Shown here one piece after another: positions 35,459 to 43,692 of a stretch of 64,000 nt of DNA (its first letter is position 1; each line of letters begins with the position of its first letter). The translations under genes and the position numbers were made by a program. The notes under the pieces were generated by a model. It saw nothing but the letters and a program-made list of their open reading frames with translations. It ran no database searches and was not told the DNA's origin. This DNA is from Kaistia sp. 32K. Its GTDB lineage: Bacteria > Pseudomonadota > Alphaproteobacteria > Rhizobiales > Kaistiaceae. Location of the stretch: positions 4,104,001 to 4,168,000 of the forward strand of contig NZ_AP024269.1 of NCBI RefSeq assembly GCF_016629525.1, read 5' to 3'.

Positions 35459-36679
35459 TCAGGCCCGCGCGGTGATCACCGCCATGGAAAGCGGCTGTCG
35501 ACGGGTGAGTAGCTCGCAGCCCGTCTCGGTGACCACCGTATCCTCTTCATGTATCATCAGCTTGCGCGAGCCATCGAAATGACTTTCGTAGATTGTGCTG
35601 GGCCCAAGTTTGACAATCATGCCGGGCTTCAAGACGGTCAAATCATCAGGAGCGATTGAGGGATACTCCGTTATCGTCATCCCCATGCCGTGTCCCATAC
35701 GACCAAATGAATTGCTGGTGTTCGCTCCAACCTTCGTCGCGATAACCTTGTTCATGGCATGCCAAAGATCGCTGGCGGTAATGCCCGGCTTCACCGCCGA
35801 GATACCAGCCTCGGTCGCTTGCCAAATGAGATCGTAGGCTTTTCTGCTCGCAGGATCCACGGAACCGAAGGCGAGGTAGCGATTGAAGTCGCAGGTATAG
35901 TTGTCGACCATGCACTGGGTATCGACGAACATGATGTCTTCATCTGAGAGCACCCGATCGGTCGGACCCACGAAGGTCCGCAAATGACCGCCGCGCTCGG
36001 AGATTCCGACAACCCGCGTCTTGTCAACTCCCAGCGCATAGCAGGTCGCCTCGAGCTTCCGGCACACGTCGATCTCGGTCTCGCCGATTTTCAGAAGCTG
36101 CGGCAAGCGCGCATAGCCTTCCGAGACGATCTCGCAGACCCGCCTGATGCGCGCAACTTCTGCGGCCGACTTAACCTGTCTAAGCCGCATGAAGACCGGA
36201 GTATTTGCATCGACAAATTCGCGGGGGGCGATTCCCCTGGCGATGCGCAGGAAATCGGCTACGGGCCAGCCCAATCGGGACTCCGGCCCCATCTCGATGC
36301 CGATCCGCGCATTGGGGCCCGTCAGCTCGGACACCAGCTTGATGATTTCCGTGACACCCTCGTCTTCCGGGGCAGGCCCAGGCCACGAGCGAACGTCCTT
36401 GACCCAGGTCGTCTCACGTATGGCGTCGTCGACGCCTCGCGCCAGTACCGCGATCGGATCTCCCTTTGCGGGGATCAGGACGGAACGGGGCCGGCCGCCC
36501 TGGATCGGACCTTGCGTGATGTCACCGGTAAAATAGCGAAAGTTGAACTCTGACGTCGCGAATACCGCGTCGAGTCCGTTTTCCGCCATGAGCGCCTGAG
36601 CGTCCTTGACGCGTTGCCTGTACTCGCCAACCGTGATCGGAGGCAAAGCATCGCGCCGAGCCAGCATGTCCTGAAGCAT
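35459..36679 (-). CDS. M24 family hydrolase paralogue 1, metal-ligand Glu missing
   Basis: 406 residues: creatinase N-terminal domain (about 1-160), then a pita-bread M24 domain. Asp253 and Asp264 (FVDT...CDFNR), His330 (GRMGHGMGM) and the Glu in HEED (about 379) are kept. Residue 359, Glu in paralogues 2 and 3 (NIEPST), is Gly here (KLGPST; codon at 35603-35605). That Glu normally bridges the two metals, so this copy may be inactive, altered, or regulatory. It lies 122 bases after the SBP gene. The ATG at 36679 aligns with paralogue 2. The substrate is unknown; creatinase, prolidase and aminopeptidase P share this fold. Confidence 0.9.
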   Translation of the reverse strand: MLQDMLARRDALPPITVGEYRQRVKDAQALMAENGLDAVFATSEFNFRYFTGDITQGPIQGGRPRSVLIPAKGDPIAVLARGVDDAIRETTWVKDVRSWPGPAPEDEGVTEIIKLVSELTGPNARIGIEMGPESRLGWPVADFLRIARGIAPREFVDANTPVFMRLRQVKSAAEVARIRRVCEIVSEGYARLPQLLKIGETEIDVCRKLEATCYALGVDKTRVVGISERGGHLRTFVGPTDRVLSDEDIMFVDTQCMVDNYTCDFNRYLAFGSVDPASRKAYDLIWQATEAGISAVKPGITASDLWHAMNKVIATKVGANTSNSFGRMGHGMGMTITEYPSIAPDDLTVLKPGMIVKLGPSTIYESHFDGSRKLMIHEEDTVVTETGCELLTRRQPLSMAVITARA

Positions 36680-36801
36680 CAATACACCTTCTATTCGAAA
36701 GAAAACCCGCAGCGATCGGCACGACGAACCGATCTAAAGCGAAGCCGGCTGGGTCGAACCAACTCCACCGGAACCAAGTCAGCCGAAGCGCTTGACTTCG
36801 A

Positions 36802-37872
36802 CTAGCTGCGAAGGAGCGGCTGAATCTCGCTGTTGAAGCGCTCGTTCCATTCCCGACCTTTTTCGGACATGAGCTTGTAGTCAGGGAAATAGCCAAAGGA
36901 CTGAATCTCATCCGGATTCAGAAAATAGCCTTCCGAGTTGTCGAATTTTGCCTTGATGTTGGTCGGGGCGTTCGACCCAAGCACAGCATACCGGGCGTCC
37001 TGCTCAGGCTGAATCAGGTACTCAAGCAGCTGCTTGGTCACCTCGCTTCGCCGACTCTTGGTGACCACGAACTGCGTCACACCGTAAAAGCTCTTCAGTC
37101 CACCGCCATTGGGAACCCGGCTAAGAACCTTGATAGGCGCGACCTTGGCAATCTGGCGCCATTCCCCGTGCGACGCGAATGTCACGGCCGTGACTCCGCT
37201 TGCAACCGAGTTGACCGTATCGACGGCACCGCTGAACACGCCCGTCACTTTGCGCGTCGCCGCGAGCTCCTTAAGAAACTCGAATGCCGGGTCGATGTTG
37301 CTCTCGCTTCCACCGCGATCCAGGGCCAGCGAGACGAGCGGAAGACCGCTCGACAACGTCGAAGCCCGCAGCCCGATGCCGCCTGTGAACTTCGGGCTCA
37401 ACAGGTCTGCCAGCGACGTGATCCCGTCTGGAACCAGGTCCGTTCGGTACCCCCAGGCTGTAACACCCGCGCTATGGGGAGCCGAGACGGCCCTGCCGTC
37501 CTTGTCGCGGATGATGAATTCCGGGGGCATGTCCTTCAGGCTGGGCAAATCGTCGAGCGGCTCAAGCCACCCTTCAGCCGCCATCATGTGGGCGACCGCA
37601 TCGTTGGTGTGGATGAGGTCATGCTTGGGATTCGGCCAAGCCGCCTGAACCTTGGTGACGATCGGCGTCGAGGTGCCACCTTCGTGAGCTTCCCACAGGA
37701 TCTGCTGATTGTTCGCCTTCTCCCAGGGCCCAGCGATCTCCTTGACTGCGTCCAACCAGGGACCGCCCCAGGAGACGCCCACGATCGCCTCCGCGGCACT
37801 GGCGCTAGACACGCCAAGCCCTACCGCCGGCGCAAGCGCCATGAGCTCCATTACTCTCCGCCTGCTAAGCAT
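36802..37872 (-). CDS. ABC transporter substrate-binding protein (PotD/spermidine type), copy 1
   Basis: 356 residues. It starts MLSRRRVMELMALAPAVG, a short basic head with hydrophobic core and AxA site (about residue 27), so it is exported. GVSWGGPWLDAV and the later WGYRTDLVPDGITS belong to the family 1 binding-protein fold related to PotD and AfuA. The ATG at 37872 has GGGAG 7-9 bases upstream; upstream extension is not protein-like. It is about 85% identical to the copy at 40725 by eye, and probably delivers ligand to the PotABC-like transporter at 44995-47723. Confidence 0.9.
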   Translation of the reverse strand: MLSRRRVMELMALAPAVGLGVSSASAAEAIVGVSWGGPWLDAVKEIAGPWEKANNQQILWEAHEGGTSTPIVTKVQAAWPNPKHDLIHTNDAVAHMMAAEGWLEPLDDLPSLKDMPPEFIIRDKDGRAVSAPHSAGVTAWGYRTDLVPDGITSLADLLSPKFTGGIGLRASTLSSGLPLVSLALDRGGSESNIDPAFEFLKELAATRKVTGVFSGAVDTVNSVASGVTAVTFASHGEWRQIAKVAPIKVLSRVPNGGGLKSFYGVTQFVVTKSRRSEVTKQLLEYLIQPEQDARYAVLGSNAPTNIKAKFDNSEGYFLNPDEIQSFGYFPDYKLMSEKGREWNERFNSEIQPLLRS

Positions 37873-38888
37873 CCTGCTTCTCCCGTTTGTCTCAACATCA
37901 ACGCCATGACGACGATCGTAATTTCGAGGACAGACATCGGCCGGGATGTGCGCTTGCCCGTACGGAGATCGCGCTCCGCAGATCAGCACAATTTAAGATG
38001 AGAGCTCGCTAGGAAGCCGCCGCACCACGGTGCTCGCCCCCAACTCAATCTCATCGCCCTACTTCCCCTCTTTTTTGACCGATGATGGCCAATTTATATA
38101 TGCGGTCATAATGAGTCAACAACGTCACTGACCTTCAATTCGCAGTATCGGCAAGCTATTCCTCGACCTGAATCCCTCCAGACTTAGAGTTGAGATTATC
38201 CTCCCTTGCGCCGACTAAGAGTAAGGCGGAACACGAACGGTCAAATTCGGTCACCTCGGCCGCACGTGGATGCAGTGAGGCGAGACGCCAGAATTCACCG
38301 AATGGGAGAGTGAGCCACTACCTGGCCCGGTACCGGTTCGAGCGTCCGGGCAAAGGTAGGGTCAAGGGCGCCGTGAAGGACGCCTGCTCGAACTTCAAGA
38401 AACCGATCCCGCGGCGAGATTCGCCGAACTGGACGCCATGCTGACCGAGCTCCCCGCCCAGCCCAGCAGAGCGAGCAGGGCCAGGCGATGGGCGGATAGC
38501 CGATGTCAGAGCCCTGCACCCGCGCCTACCGTACAGTTGGAGTCACGCCAGAAACGCGGCGAGCGGGTCTCGGCGACGACGCTGGTCCGGCAGAGCCCCA
38601 ACTTCGCTGCGGCAGCTCTGGCTCTAGGACGCGGTGAAGGGTTTCGTCGAAGAGGTGGCCGTCCTGGGCCGGATTGGCGCAGCTACCGGCGCGGCGTGCT
38701 AGTCTCGCCCCCCCCTTGAAATACCAGCCCCGATCGACATCAAGCCGAACGCGCGCGATAAATAACGAAATATCGCCACCATCACTTCAACGATCGATGC
38801 CAAATAGTGACACGAGAAAGCACGCACGACCTAAACGACGAACTATATAGTATACTTAGATATCGATCCGCCAGGTATCGATTGATGT
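37873..38888. other. 1-kb region with promoter, operator-like repeat and probable gene remains
   Basis: The first 150 bases upstream of the SBP gene resemble those of copy 2, so the duplication includes its promoter. A CGGTCA tandem repeat sits at 38236-38253. From about 38280 to 38705 the DNA looks like broken coding sequence: short protein-like stretches such as RFAELDAMLTEL and DAVKGFVEEVAVLGRIG appear in different frames without starts. From 38730 to 38890 it is AT-rich and empty. No family was recognised. Confidence 0.45.
38236..38253. promoter_or_regulatory. Tandem direct repeat site 1 (CGGTCA, 10-bp period)
   Basis: AACGGTCA-AA-TTCGGTCA. It lies 364 bases upstream of SBP copy 1. It shares an 18-bp pattern with four other sites in this window; direct repeats one helical turn apart suit a DeoR-family regulator. 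Confidence 0.55.
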
Positions 38889-39248
38889 CTACGAACGGAA
38901 CTGACCCTGCACGTTCGACCATATATTTACGGGAAGACCTCTTTCCTCAAAAAATTTCATCTCTCTCGCGATTCCTGAACTCTCTCGCCATCCGTCCATG
39001 TCGATAACAATGATTTCAGTCATGGCCTCCATGAACACGCGATCGATCGGCGCCCACAGCTCACCTATCGCCGCACGATCAAGTTGGGTCATTGTCTTGT
39101 TGATCGGGTGAGACATCGACACCTGGCTGAACACAGCGTTCCCAGACCGGGCAATGACAGCGGCCACTTCATTTGATTTCGCGAACCGGGCCTCGATGAC
39201 CTCGGCGTCACTATGGCCGTAAGGACAAGCCAAGAAGATCTTGCGCAT
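38889..39248 (-). CDS. DUF1937 family protein (nucleoside deoxyribosyltransferase-like fold)
   Basis: 119 residues. MRKIFLACPYGHSDAEVIEARF, the FSQVSMSHPIN segment and a late IVIDMDGWRESSGIAREM...FFEERGLP match the DUF1937 family, whose fold is related to nucleoside 2-deoxyribosyltransferases. The ATG at 39248 is where family similarity begins. It follows M24 paralogue 2 by 117 bases on the same strand and may be cotranscribed. Its function in this cluster is unknown. Confidence 0.75.
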   Translation of the reverse strand: MRKIFLACPYGHSDAEVIEARFAKSNEVAAVIARSGNAVFSQVSMSHPINKTMTQLDRAAIGELWAPIDRVFMEAMTEIIVIDMDGWRESSGIAREMKFFEERGLPVNIWSNVQGQFRS

Positions 39249-39365
39249 TCGTGTCTCGATTTGATTTGGCGGGCGAGCGATAGATCTGCCTGAACCGACG
39301 AAACGCATTCTGCGTATCGGCAGAATTGACGGGACCGCCGCCCGCGGCTTGAGAATGCTCTCGCC

Positions 39366-40586
39366 TCAGGCGCGAGCAGTGATGATCGGCATGGAGAGCG
39401 GTGTCCGGCGAGTAAGGACCTCGCAGCCTGTCTCGGTGACCACGACGTCCTCTTCGTGCACCATCAGCTTTCGGGAGCCGTCGAAATAGCACTCATAGAT
39501 CGTGCTGGGCTCGATGTTCAAAATCATGCCGGGCTTCAGAACGGTCAGGTCGCCAGGAGCAATCGAGGGAAGCTCGGTTCCAGCCATGCCCATGCTATGA
39601 CCCATGCGGCCAAACGTGTTGCTAGTGTTCGCGCCGATCTTGCCCGAGATCACCGCGTTCATTGCATGCCACACGTCACTCGTGGTCACGCCCGGCTTCA
39701 CCGCCGCGATGCCAGCCTCCGTGGCTTGCCAGATTATGTCATAGGCCTTGTGACTTGCCGGATCGACTGAGCCAAAAGCGAAGTGCCGATTGAAGTCGCA
39801 GCAATAGTTGTCGATCATGCAGCCCGTGTCGAGGAACAGGATGTCCTCTTCCGCGAGCACCCGATCGGTCGGCCCCACGAAGGTCCGCAAATGACCGCCG
39901 CGCTCGGAGATTCCGACGACCCGCGTCTTGTCGACTCCCAGCGCATAACAGGTCGCCTCGAATGCACGACACGCCTCGATCTCCGTTTGGCCGATCCTCA
40001 GCAGCTGCGGCAAGCGTGCATAGCCTTCCGAGACGATCTCGCAGACCCGCCTGATGCGCGCAACTTCTGCGGCCGACTTGACCTGCCTAAGCCGCATGAA
40101 GACCGGAGTATTTGCATCGACAAATTCGCGGGGGGCGATTCCCCTGGCGATGCGCAGGAAATCGGCGACCGGCCAACCCAATCGGGACTCCGGCCCCATC
40201 TCGATGCCGATCCGCGCATTGGGGCCCGTCAGCTCGGACACCAGCTTGATGATTTCCGTGACACCCTCGTCTTCCGGGGCAGGCCCAGGCCACGAGCGAA
40301 CCTCCTTGACCCAGGTCGTCTCACGTATGGCGTCGTCAACGCCTCGCGCCAGCACCGCGATGGGATCCCCCTTTGCGGGGATCAGGACGGAACGGGGCCG
40401 GCCGCCCTGGATCGGACCTTGCGTGATGTCACCGGTAAAATAGCGAAAGTTGAACTCTGACGTCGCGAATACCGCGTCGAGCCCGTTTTCCGCCATGAGT
40501 GCCTGAGCGTCCTTGACGCGTTGCCTGTACTCGCCAACCGTGATCGGAGGCAAAGCATCGCGCCGAGCCAGCATGTCCTGAAACAT
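39366..40586 (-). CDS. M24 family hydrolase paralogue 2
   Basis: 406 residues with a complete metal set: Asp253 (FLDTGC), Asp264 (CDFNR), His330 (GRMGHSMGM), Glu359 (NIEPST) and Glu379 (HEEDVVV). The N-terminal creatinase domain positions substrate. Residues 3-196 differ from paralogue 1 at one position only, while the rest is visibly more diverged. It probably cleaves an imported small amide, guanidino or X-Pro-like compound in the cytoplasm. It follows SBP copy 2 in the same order as the first module. Confidence 0.92.
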   Translation of the reverse strand: MFQDMLARRDALPPITVGEYRQRVKDAQALMAENGLDAVFATSEFNFRYFTGDITQGPIQGGRPRSVLIPAKGDPIAVLARGVDDAIRETTWVKEVRSWPGPAPEDEGVTEIIKLVSELTGPNARIGIEMGPESRLGWPVADFLRIARGIAPREFVDANTPVFMRLRQVKSAAEVARIRRVCEIVSEGYARLPQLLRIGQTEIEACRAFEATCYALGVDKTRVVGISERGGHLRTFVGPTDRVLAEEDILFLDTGCMIDNYCCDFNRHFAFGSVDPASHKAYDIIWQATEAGIAAVKPGVTTSDVWHAMNAVISGKIGANTSNTFGRMGHSMGMAGTELPSIAPGDLTVLKPGMILNIEPSTIYECYFDGSRKLMVHEEDVVVTETGCEVLTRRTPLSMPIITARA

Positions 40587-40724
40587 TCATCCACCCCAAA
40601 TGCCAAACAACAACCGCGGCGCGCAGCACAAAGCTTCACTCCGCGCGATCGCTGAGGAGGCTTGAGCCGGCCAGGCCGAAAACAACCTGACCAAGACCAA
40701 GCCTGCGAAAGCGCTTCGCTTTGT

Positions 40725-41795
40725 TCAGCCGCGAAGAAGCGGCTGAATCTCGCGGTTGAAACGCTCGTTCCATTCCTGTCCTTTTTCGGACATGAGCTTG
40801 TAATCGCAAATATAGCCAAACGACTGAATCTCATCCGGATTCAGAAAGTAGCCTTCCGAGTTGTCGAATTTTGCCTTGATATTGGTCGGCGCGTTTGATG
40901 CGAGCGCCGCATAGCGAGCGTCCTGCTCCGGTTGAATCAGATATTCGACGAGCTGCTTGGTCACCTCGCTTCGCGGGCTTTTAGTCACGACGAATTGCGA
41001 CAGGCTATAGAAGGTCTTCAGTCCGCCCCCATTGGGGACGCGGCCAAGAACCTTGATGGGCACGACCTTGGCAAGCTGGCGCCATTCCGATTGCGAGGCT
41101 AGCGTCACGGCGGTTACGCCGCTGGCCATCGAATTGACCGTATCGACGGCGCTGCCGAACACGCCCGTGACATTGCGAGTAGCAGCGAGTTCTTTGAGAA
41201 ACTCGAACGCGGGATCCATGTTGCGCTCGTTGCCGCCGCGATCTAGCGCCAGCGAAACGAGGGGAAGGCCGCTCCACAATGTCGAAGCCCGCAGTCCGAT
41301 CCCACCGGTGAACTTTGGGCTCAACAGATCGGATAGCGAGCTGATCCCGTCAGGAACGAGATCAGTCCGATATCCCCACATCGCCACGTTGGCGCTATGG
41401 GGGGCGGAGACAGCCTTACCGTCCTTGTCCCGGATGATGAATTCCGAGGGCATGTCCTTCAGGCTGGGCAAGTCGTCCAGCGGAGCCAGCCACCCTTCAG
41501 CCGACATCGTGTGGATGGCGGGATCGTTGGTGTGGATGAGATCATGCTTCGGGTTCGGCCAGGCCGCTTGAACCTTGGCGGCGATCGCCGCCGAAGAGCC
41601 GCCTTCGTGGGCCTCCCACAGGATCTGCTGGTTGTTCGCCTTTTCCCACGGCGCGGCGACCTGCTTGATCGCATCCAACCAGGGGCCGCCCCAGGAGACG
41701 CCCACGATGGCATCGGCCGCCGCAGCTTCCGACATGCCAAGCTTCGCCAACGGCGCGAGCGCCATGAGCTCCAATACATTCCGCCTGCTAAGCAT
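40725..41795 (-). CDS. ABC transporter substrate-binding protein (PotD/spermidine type), copy 2
   Basis: 356 residues, same length and layout as copy 1: MLSRRNVLELMALAPLAKLG signal, GVSWGGPWLDAI, and a conserved C-terminus (KFDNSEGYFLNPDEIQSFGY). Differences lie mainly in surface-like positions (for example GVTAWGYR to NVAMWGYR), so ligand preference may have shifted. GGAG precedes the ATG. It probably shares the permeases and ATPase encoded at 44995-47723. Confidence 0.9.
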   Translation of the reverse strand: MLSRRNVLELMALAPLAKLGMSEAAAADAIVGVSWGGPWLDAIKQVAAPWEKANNQQILWEAHEGGSSAAIAAKVQAAWPNPKHDLIHTNDPAIHTMSAEGWLAPLDDLPSLKDMPSEFIIRDKDGKAVSAPHSANVAMWGYRTDLVPDGISSLSDLLSPKFTGGIGLRASTLWSGLPLVSLALDRGGNERNMDPAFEFLKELAATRNVTGVFGSAVDTVNSMASGVTAVTLASQSEWRQLAKVVPIKVLGRVPNGGGLKTFYSLSQFVVTKSPRSEVTKQLVEYLIQPEQDARYAALASNAPTNIKAKFDNSEGYFLNPDEIQSFGYICDYKLMSEKGQEWNERFNREIQPLLRG

Positions 41796-42018
41796 CGTTC
41801 TTCTCCGTTATCTTAGTTTCAGCAACACCACTGACGATCGCAGCTTCTAGGGAAGACATCGGCCGGCATCGGTACGTATTCGTACGAAGACCACGCCACA
41901 GATCAGCGCGTTTCTTGGTAGGGAGTTTGCTCGGCAGCCATCAAAGCGCAGGCATCTGCCGCTACCGAATCTCACCATTCGAACGCATCACCTCAAACAG
42001 ACACATCAACAATACCCG

Positions 42019-42036
42019 AACGGTCCAAATCGGTCA
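42019..42036. promoter_or_regulatory. Tandem direct repeat site 2 (CGGTCA, 10-bp period)
   Basis: AACGGTCC-AA-ATCGGTCA, 224 bases upstream of SBP copy 2. One half carries C for A at its last base; spacing is the same as in the other sites. Confidence 0.5.
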
Positions 42037-42150
42037 AAGGCCTCGTCCCATTCTTTGTGAGCCGATTTTGCACGTAAACCGAGCATTGGTGCGGCCTTAT
42101 CTGTGCAGCTAGATCGATACGACTATCGCATGCACTATGCGTCAAAAGGA

Positions 42151-42168
42151 TTCGGTCATTTTCGGTCA
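42151..42168. promoter_or_regulatory. Tandem direct repeat site 3 (CGGTCA, 10-bp period)
   Basis: TTCGGTCA-TT-TTCGGTCA, a perfect pair followed by a weaker third unit (TTCTGTCG) still in 10-bp phase. It lies between the M20 stop at 42225 and SBP copy 2, 356 bases before the latter, nearly the same distance as site 1 from SBP copy 1. Confidence 0.6.
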
Positions 42169-42224
42169 AATTTCTGTCGACCTAGGAAGCCTTTCGACGG
42201 ATACCGACAGCGGCTATTCGTTTA

Positions 42225-43649
42225 TTAGGTTTTGGGAAGATCAGGCCCTGCGACCTCAGCCATCGGATCGATGAATGGCGTTTCACTGATCTGCCGGAGG
42301 TGCTCCGCTTTAGCGGCTGCAAGGGCGGCAGGGTTGGTGAGCAGCTCCACCCCGCTCGCAGCCATTACCTTGGCAGCATGCTCCATGCCCTTATGGGCCG
42401 CCGGCAACTTTCCCTGGGCGACGAGCTGCCAAGAGTGACCTGGCGTGCCAATGGCGTAGACGGCGCAGCGCAACTCGACCGTCGGCACTTTCCAGCTGAC
42501 ATGGCCCAAGTCTGTTGATCCGACGAATTCAGCGTCGCCGGAGCGGGGCGGTACGATGCTGTCGCAGAGTGGGAGCCCTACCCGCAACTTCTCGCCGGCG
42601 CGGGCGAAGGCAGCGCGAATGCCGTCCTGCGACACGGTCTGCTGGAACCGGGCCGCGACCTCCCGATCGGCGGCATCGAACGGAACCGGCCCAAGCCACT
42701 CAAGTTGGCGATGCATGAGCTGTTCGAGCGGAACATTGCCAAGCAGATTCGGGTCCCCCGCCAACATGACATGCGAGACGGAGGTCTCGGTCATCAGTGC
42801 CGCGCCCTGCGAAATCCTGATCACCCGCTGCAGCAGGTCATGCAGTTCGGAGCAATCGACGCCCCGAACCACGTACTGAACCGTAGCCTCGCCCTGGACG
42901 ACATTGGGAGCCATTCCGCCGGGATTGATGATCGCGTAGTGAATCCTTGCACGGCTCGGCATGTGTTCGCGCATGTAGTTCGCCCCCACGTTCATGAGCT
43001 CGACCGCGTCGAGCGCGCTGCGCCCGAGATGGGGGGCGGACGCGGCGTGGGAGGATCGCCCGACGAAGTGGAAATTCACCTCACAACAGGCGAGCGAGAC
43101 CGGGTTCGACACACCGGTAAATGCCGCCGGGTGCCAGGCGATCGCCGCGTCAACGTCATCGAACGCGCCCGAGCGAACCATAAAGCCCTTGCCCGATCCG
43201 CTCTCTTCCGCCGGGCAACCGTAGTAGCGAACGCGACCTTCGAGACCGTGGCGTTCGAGGTAATCCTTTACGGCTGTCGCCGCCTGCAATGCCCCTGAGC
43301 CCAGCAGGTTATGACCGCAGCCATGGCCGTTCCCGCCCGCCTGGAGCGGATGATGTTCGGCGACGCCCGCGGCCTGGCTCAAGCCGGGCAAGGCGTCGAA
43401 CTCACCGAGAAACGCGATCACGGGCCCACCGTGGCCGGCCTCCGCTACCAGAGCCGTCGGCAAGCCGGCCGCACCACGTGTGACCCGGAAGCCCTGCTCC
43501 TCCAATACCCGAGCATGGCTGGCCGATGAGCGGTATTCCCGGTAGTTTAGTTCAGGCATCTCCCAGATTTCGTCACTGAGCGTCGTGAAGACGGCGCGCT
43601 TTTCTTCGACCAATCCCCAAATCGGATCCGAATTTTCCAACGATTTCAT
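42225..43649 (-). CDS. M20 family amidohydrolase, AbgB-like
   Basis: 474 residues. ALPGLSQAAG and GNGHGCGHNLLG (about residues 103-120, metal Cys/His), PAEESGSGK (Glu-Glu) and IAWHPAA are the M20D landmarks; the long insert and the SHAASAPHLGRSALDAVELM region match AbgB, the p-aminobenzoyl-glutamate hydrolase subunit. No AbgA-like partner is present. It would hydrolyse an N-acyl or aryl amide of an amino acid. It lies 43 bases after M24 paralogue 3 and likely shares its transcript. Confidence 0.9.
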   Translation of the reverse strand: MKSLENSDPIWGLVEEKRAVFTTLSDEIWEMPELNYREYRSSASHARVLEEQGFRVTRGAAGLPTALVAEAGHGGPVIAFLGEFDALPGLSQAAGVAEHHPLQAGGNGHGCGHNLLGSGALQAATAVKDYLERHGLEGRVRYYGCPAEESGSGKGFMVRSGAFDDVDAAIAWHPAAFTGVSNPVSLACCEVNFHFVGRSSHAASAPHLGRSALDAVELMNVGANYMREHMPSRARIHYAIINPGGMAPNVVQGEATVQYVVRGVDCSELHDLLQRVIRISQGAALMTETSVSHVMLAGDPNLLGNVPLEQLMHRQLEWLGPVPFDAADREVAARFQQTVSQDGIRAAFARAGEKLRVGLPLCDSIVPPRSGDAEFVGSTDLGHVSWKVPTVELRCAVYAIGTPGHSWQLVAQGKLPAAHKGMEHAAKVMAASGVELLTNPAALAAAKAEHLRQISETPFIDPMAEVAGPDLPKT

Positions 43650-43692
43650 AACTATCTCGCAATAATCCTGGGCCTGCGGCGCGTAGAAAGTT

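Larger units (their letters stand above)
35459..38020 (-). repeat. Duplicated SBP-M24 module, unit 1
   Basis: This unit (promoter region, SBP, M24) is repeated at 39366-41950 in the same orientation, offset 3907 bases in the M24 part. Identity is highest in the 5' half of the M24 gene (about 36090-36679 against 39997-40586) and drops sharply after it. Confidence 0.85.
39366..41950 (-). repeat. Duplicated SBP-M24 module, unit 2
   Basis: The counterpart of the unit at 35459-38020. It includes SBP copy 2, M24 paralogue 2 and about 150 bases of similar upstream DNA. A short stem (AAAGCG/CGCTTT, 40708-40722) in the SBP-M24 gap has a diverged equivalent at 36784-36800. Confidence 0.85.

Noticed and set aside
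39366..40586. Assignment of the M24 proteins as ectoine hydrolase (DoeA) or DMSP lyase (DddP)
   Set aside because: The fold is shared, but the N-terminal signatures differ and no DoeB/DoeC/DoeD or other pathway partners are nearby.
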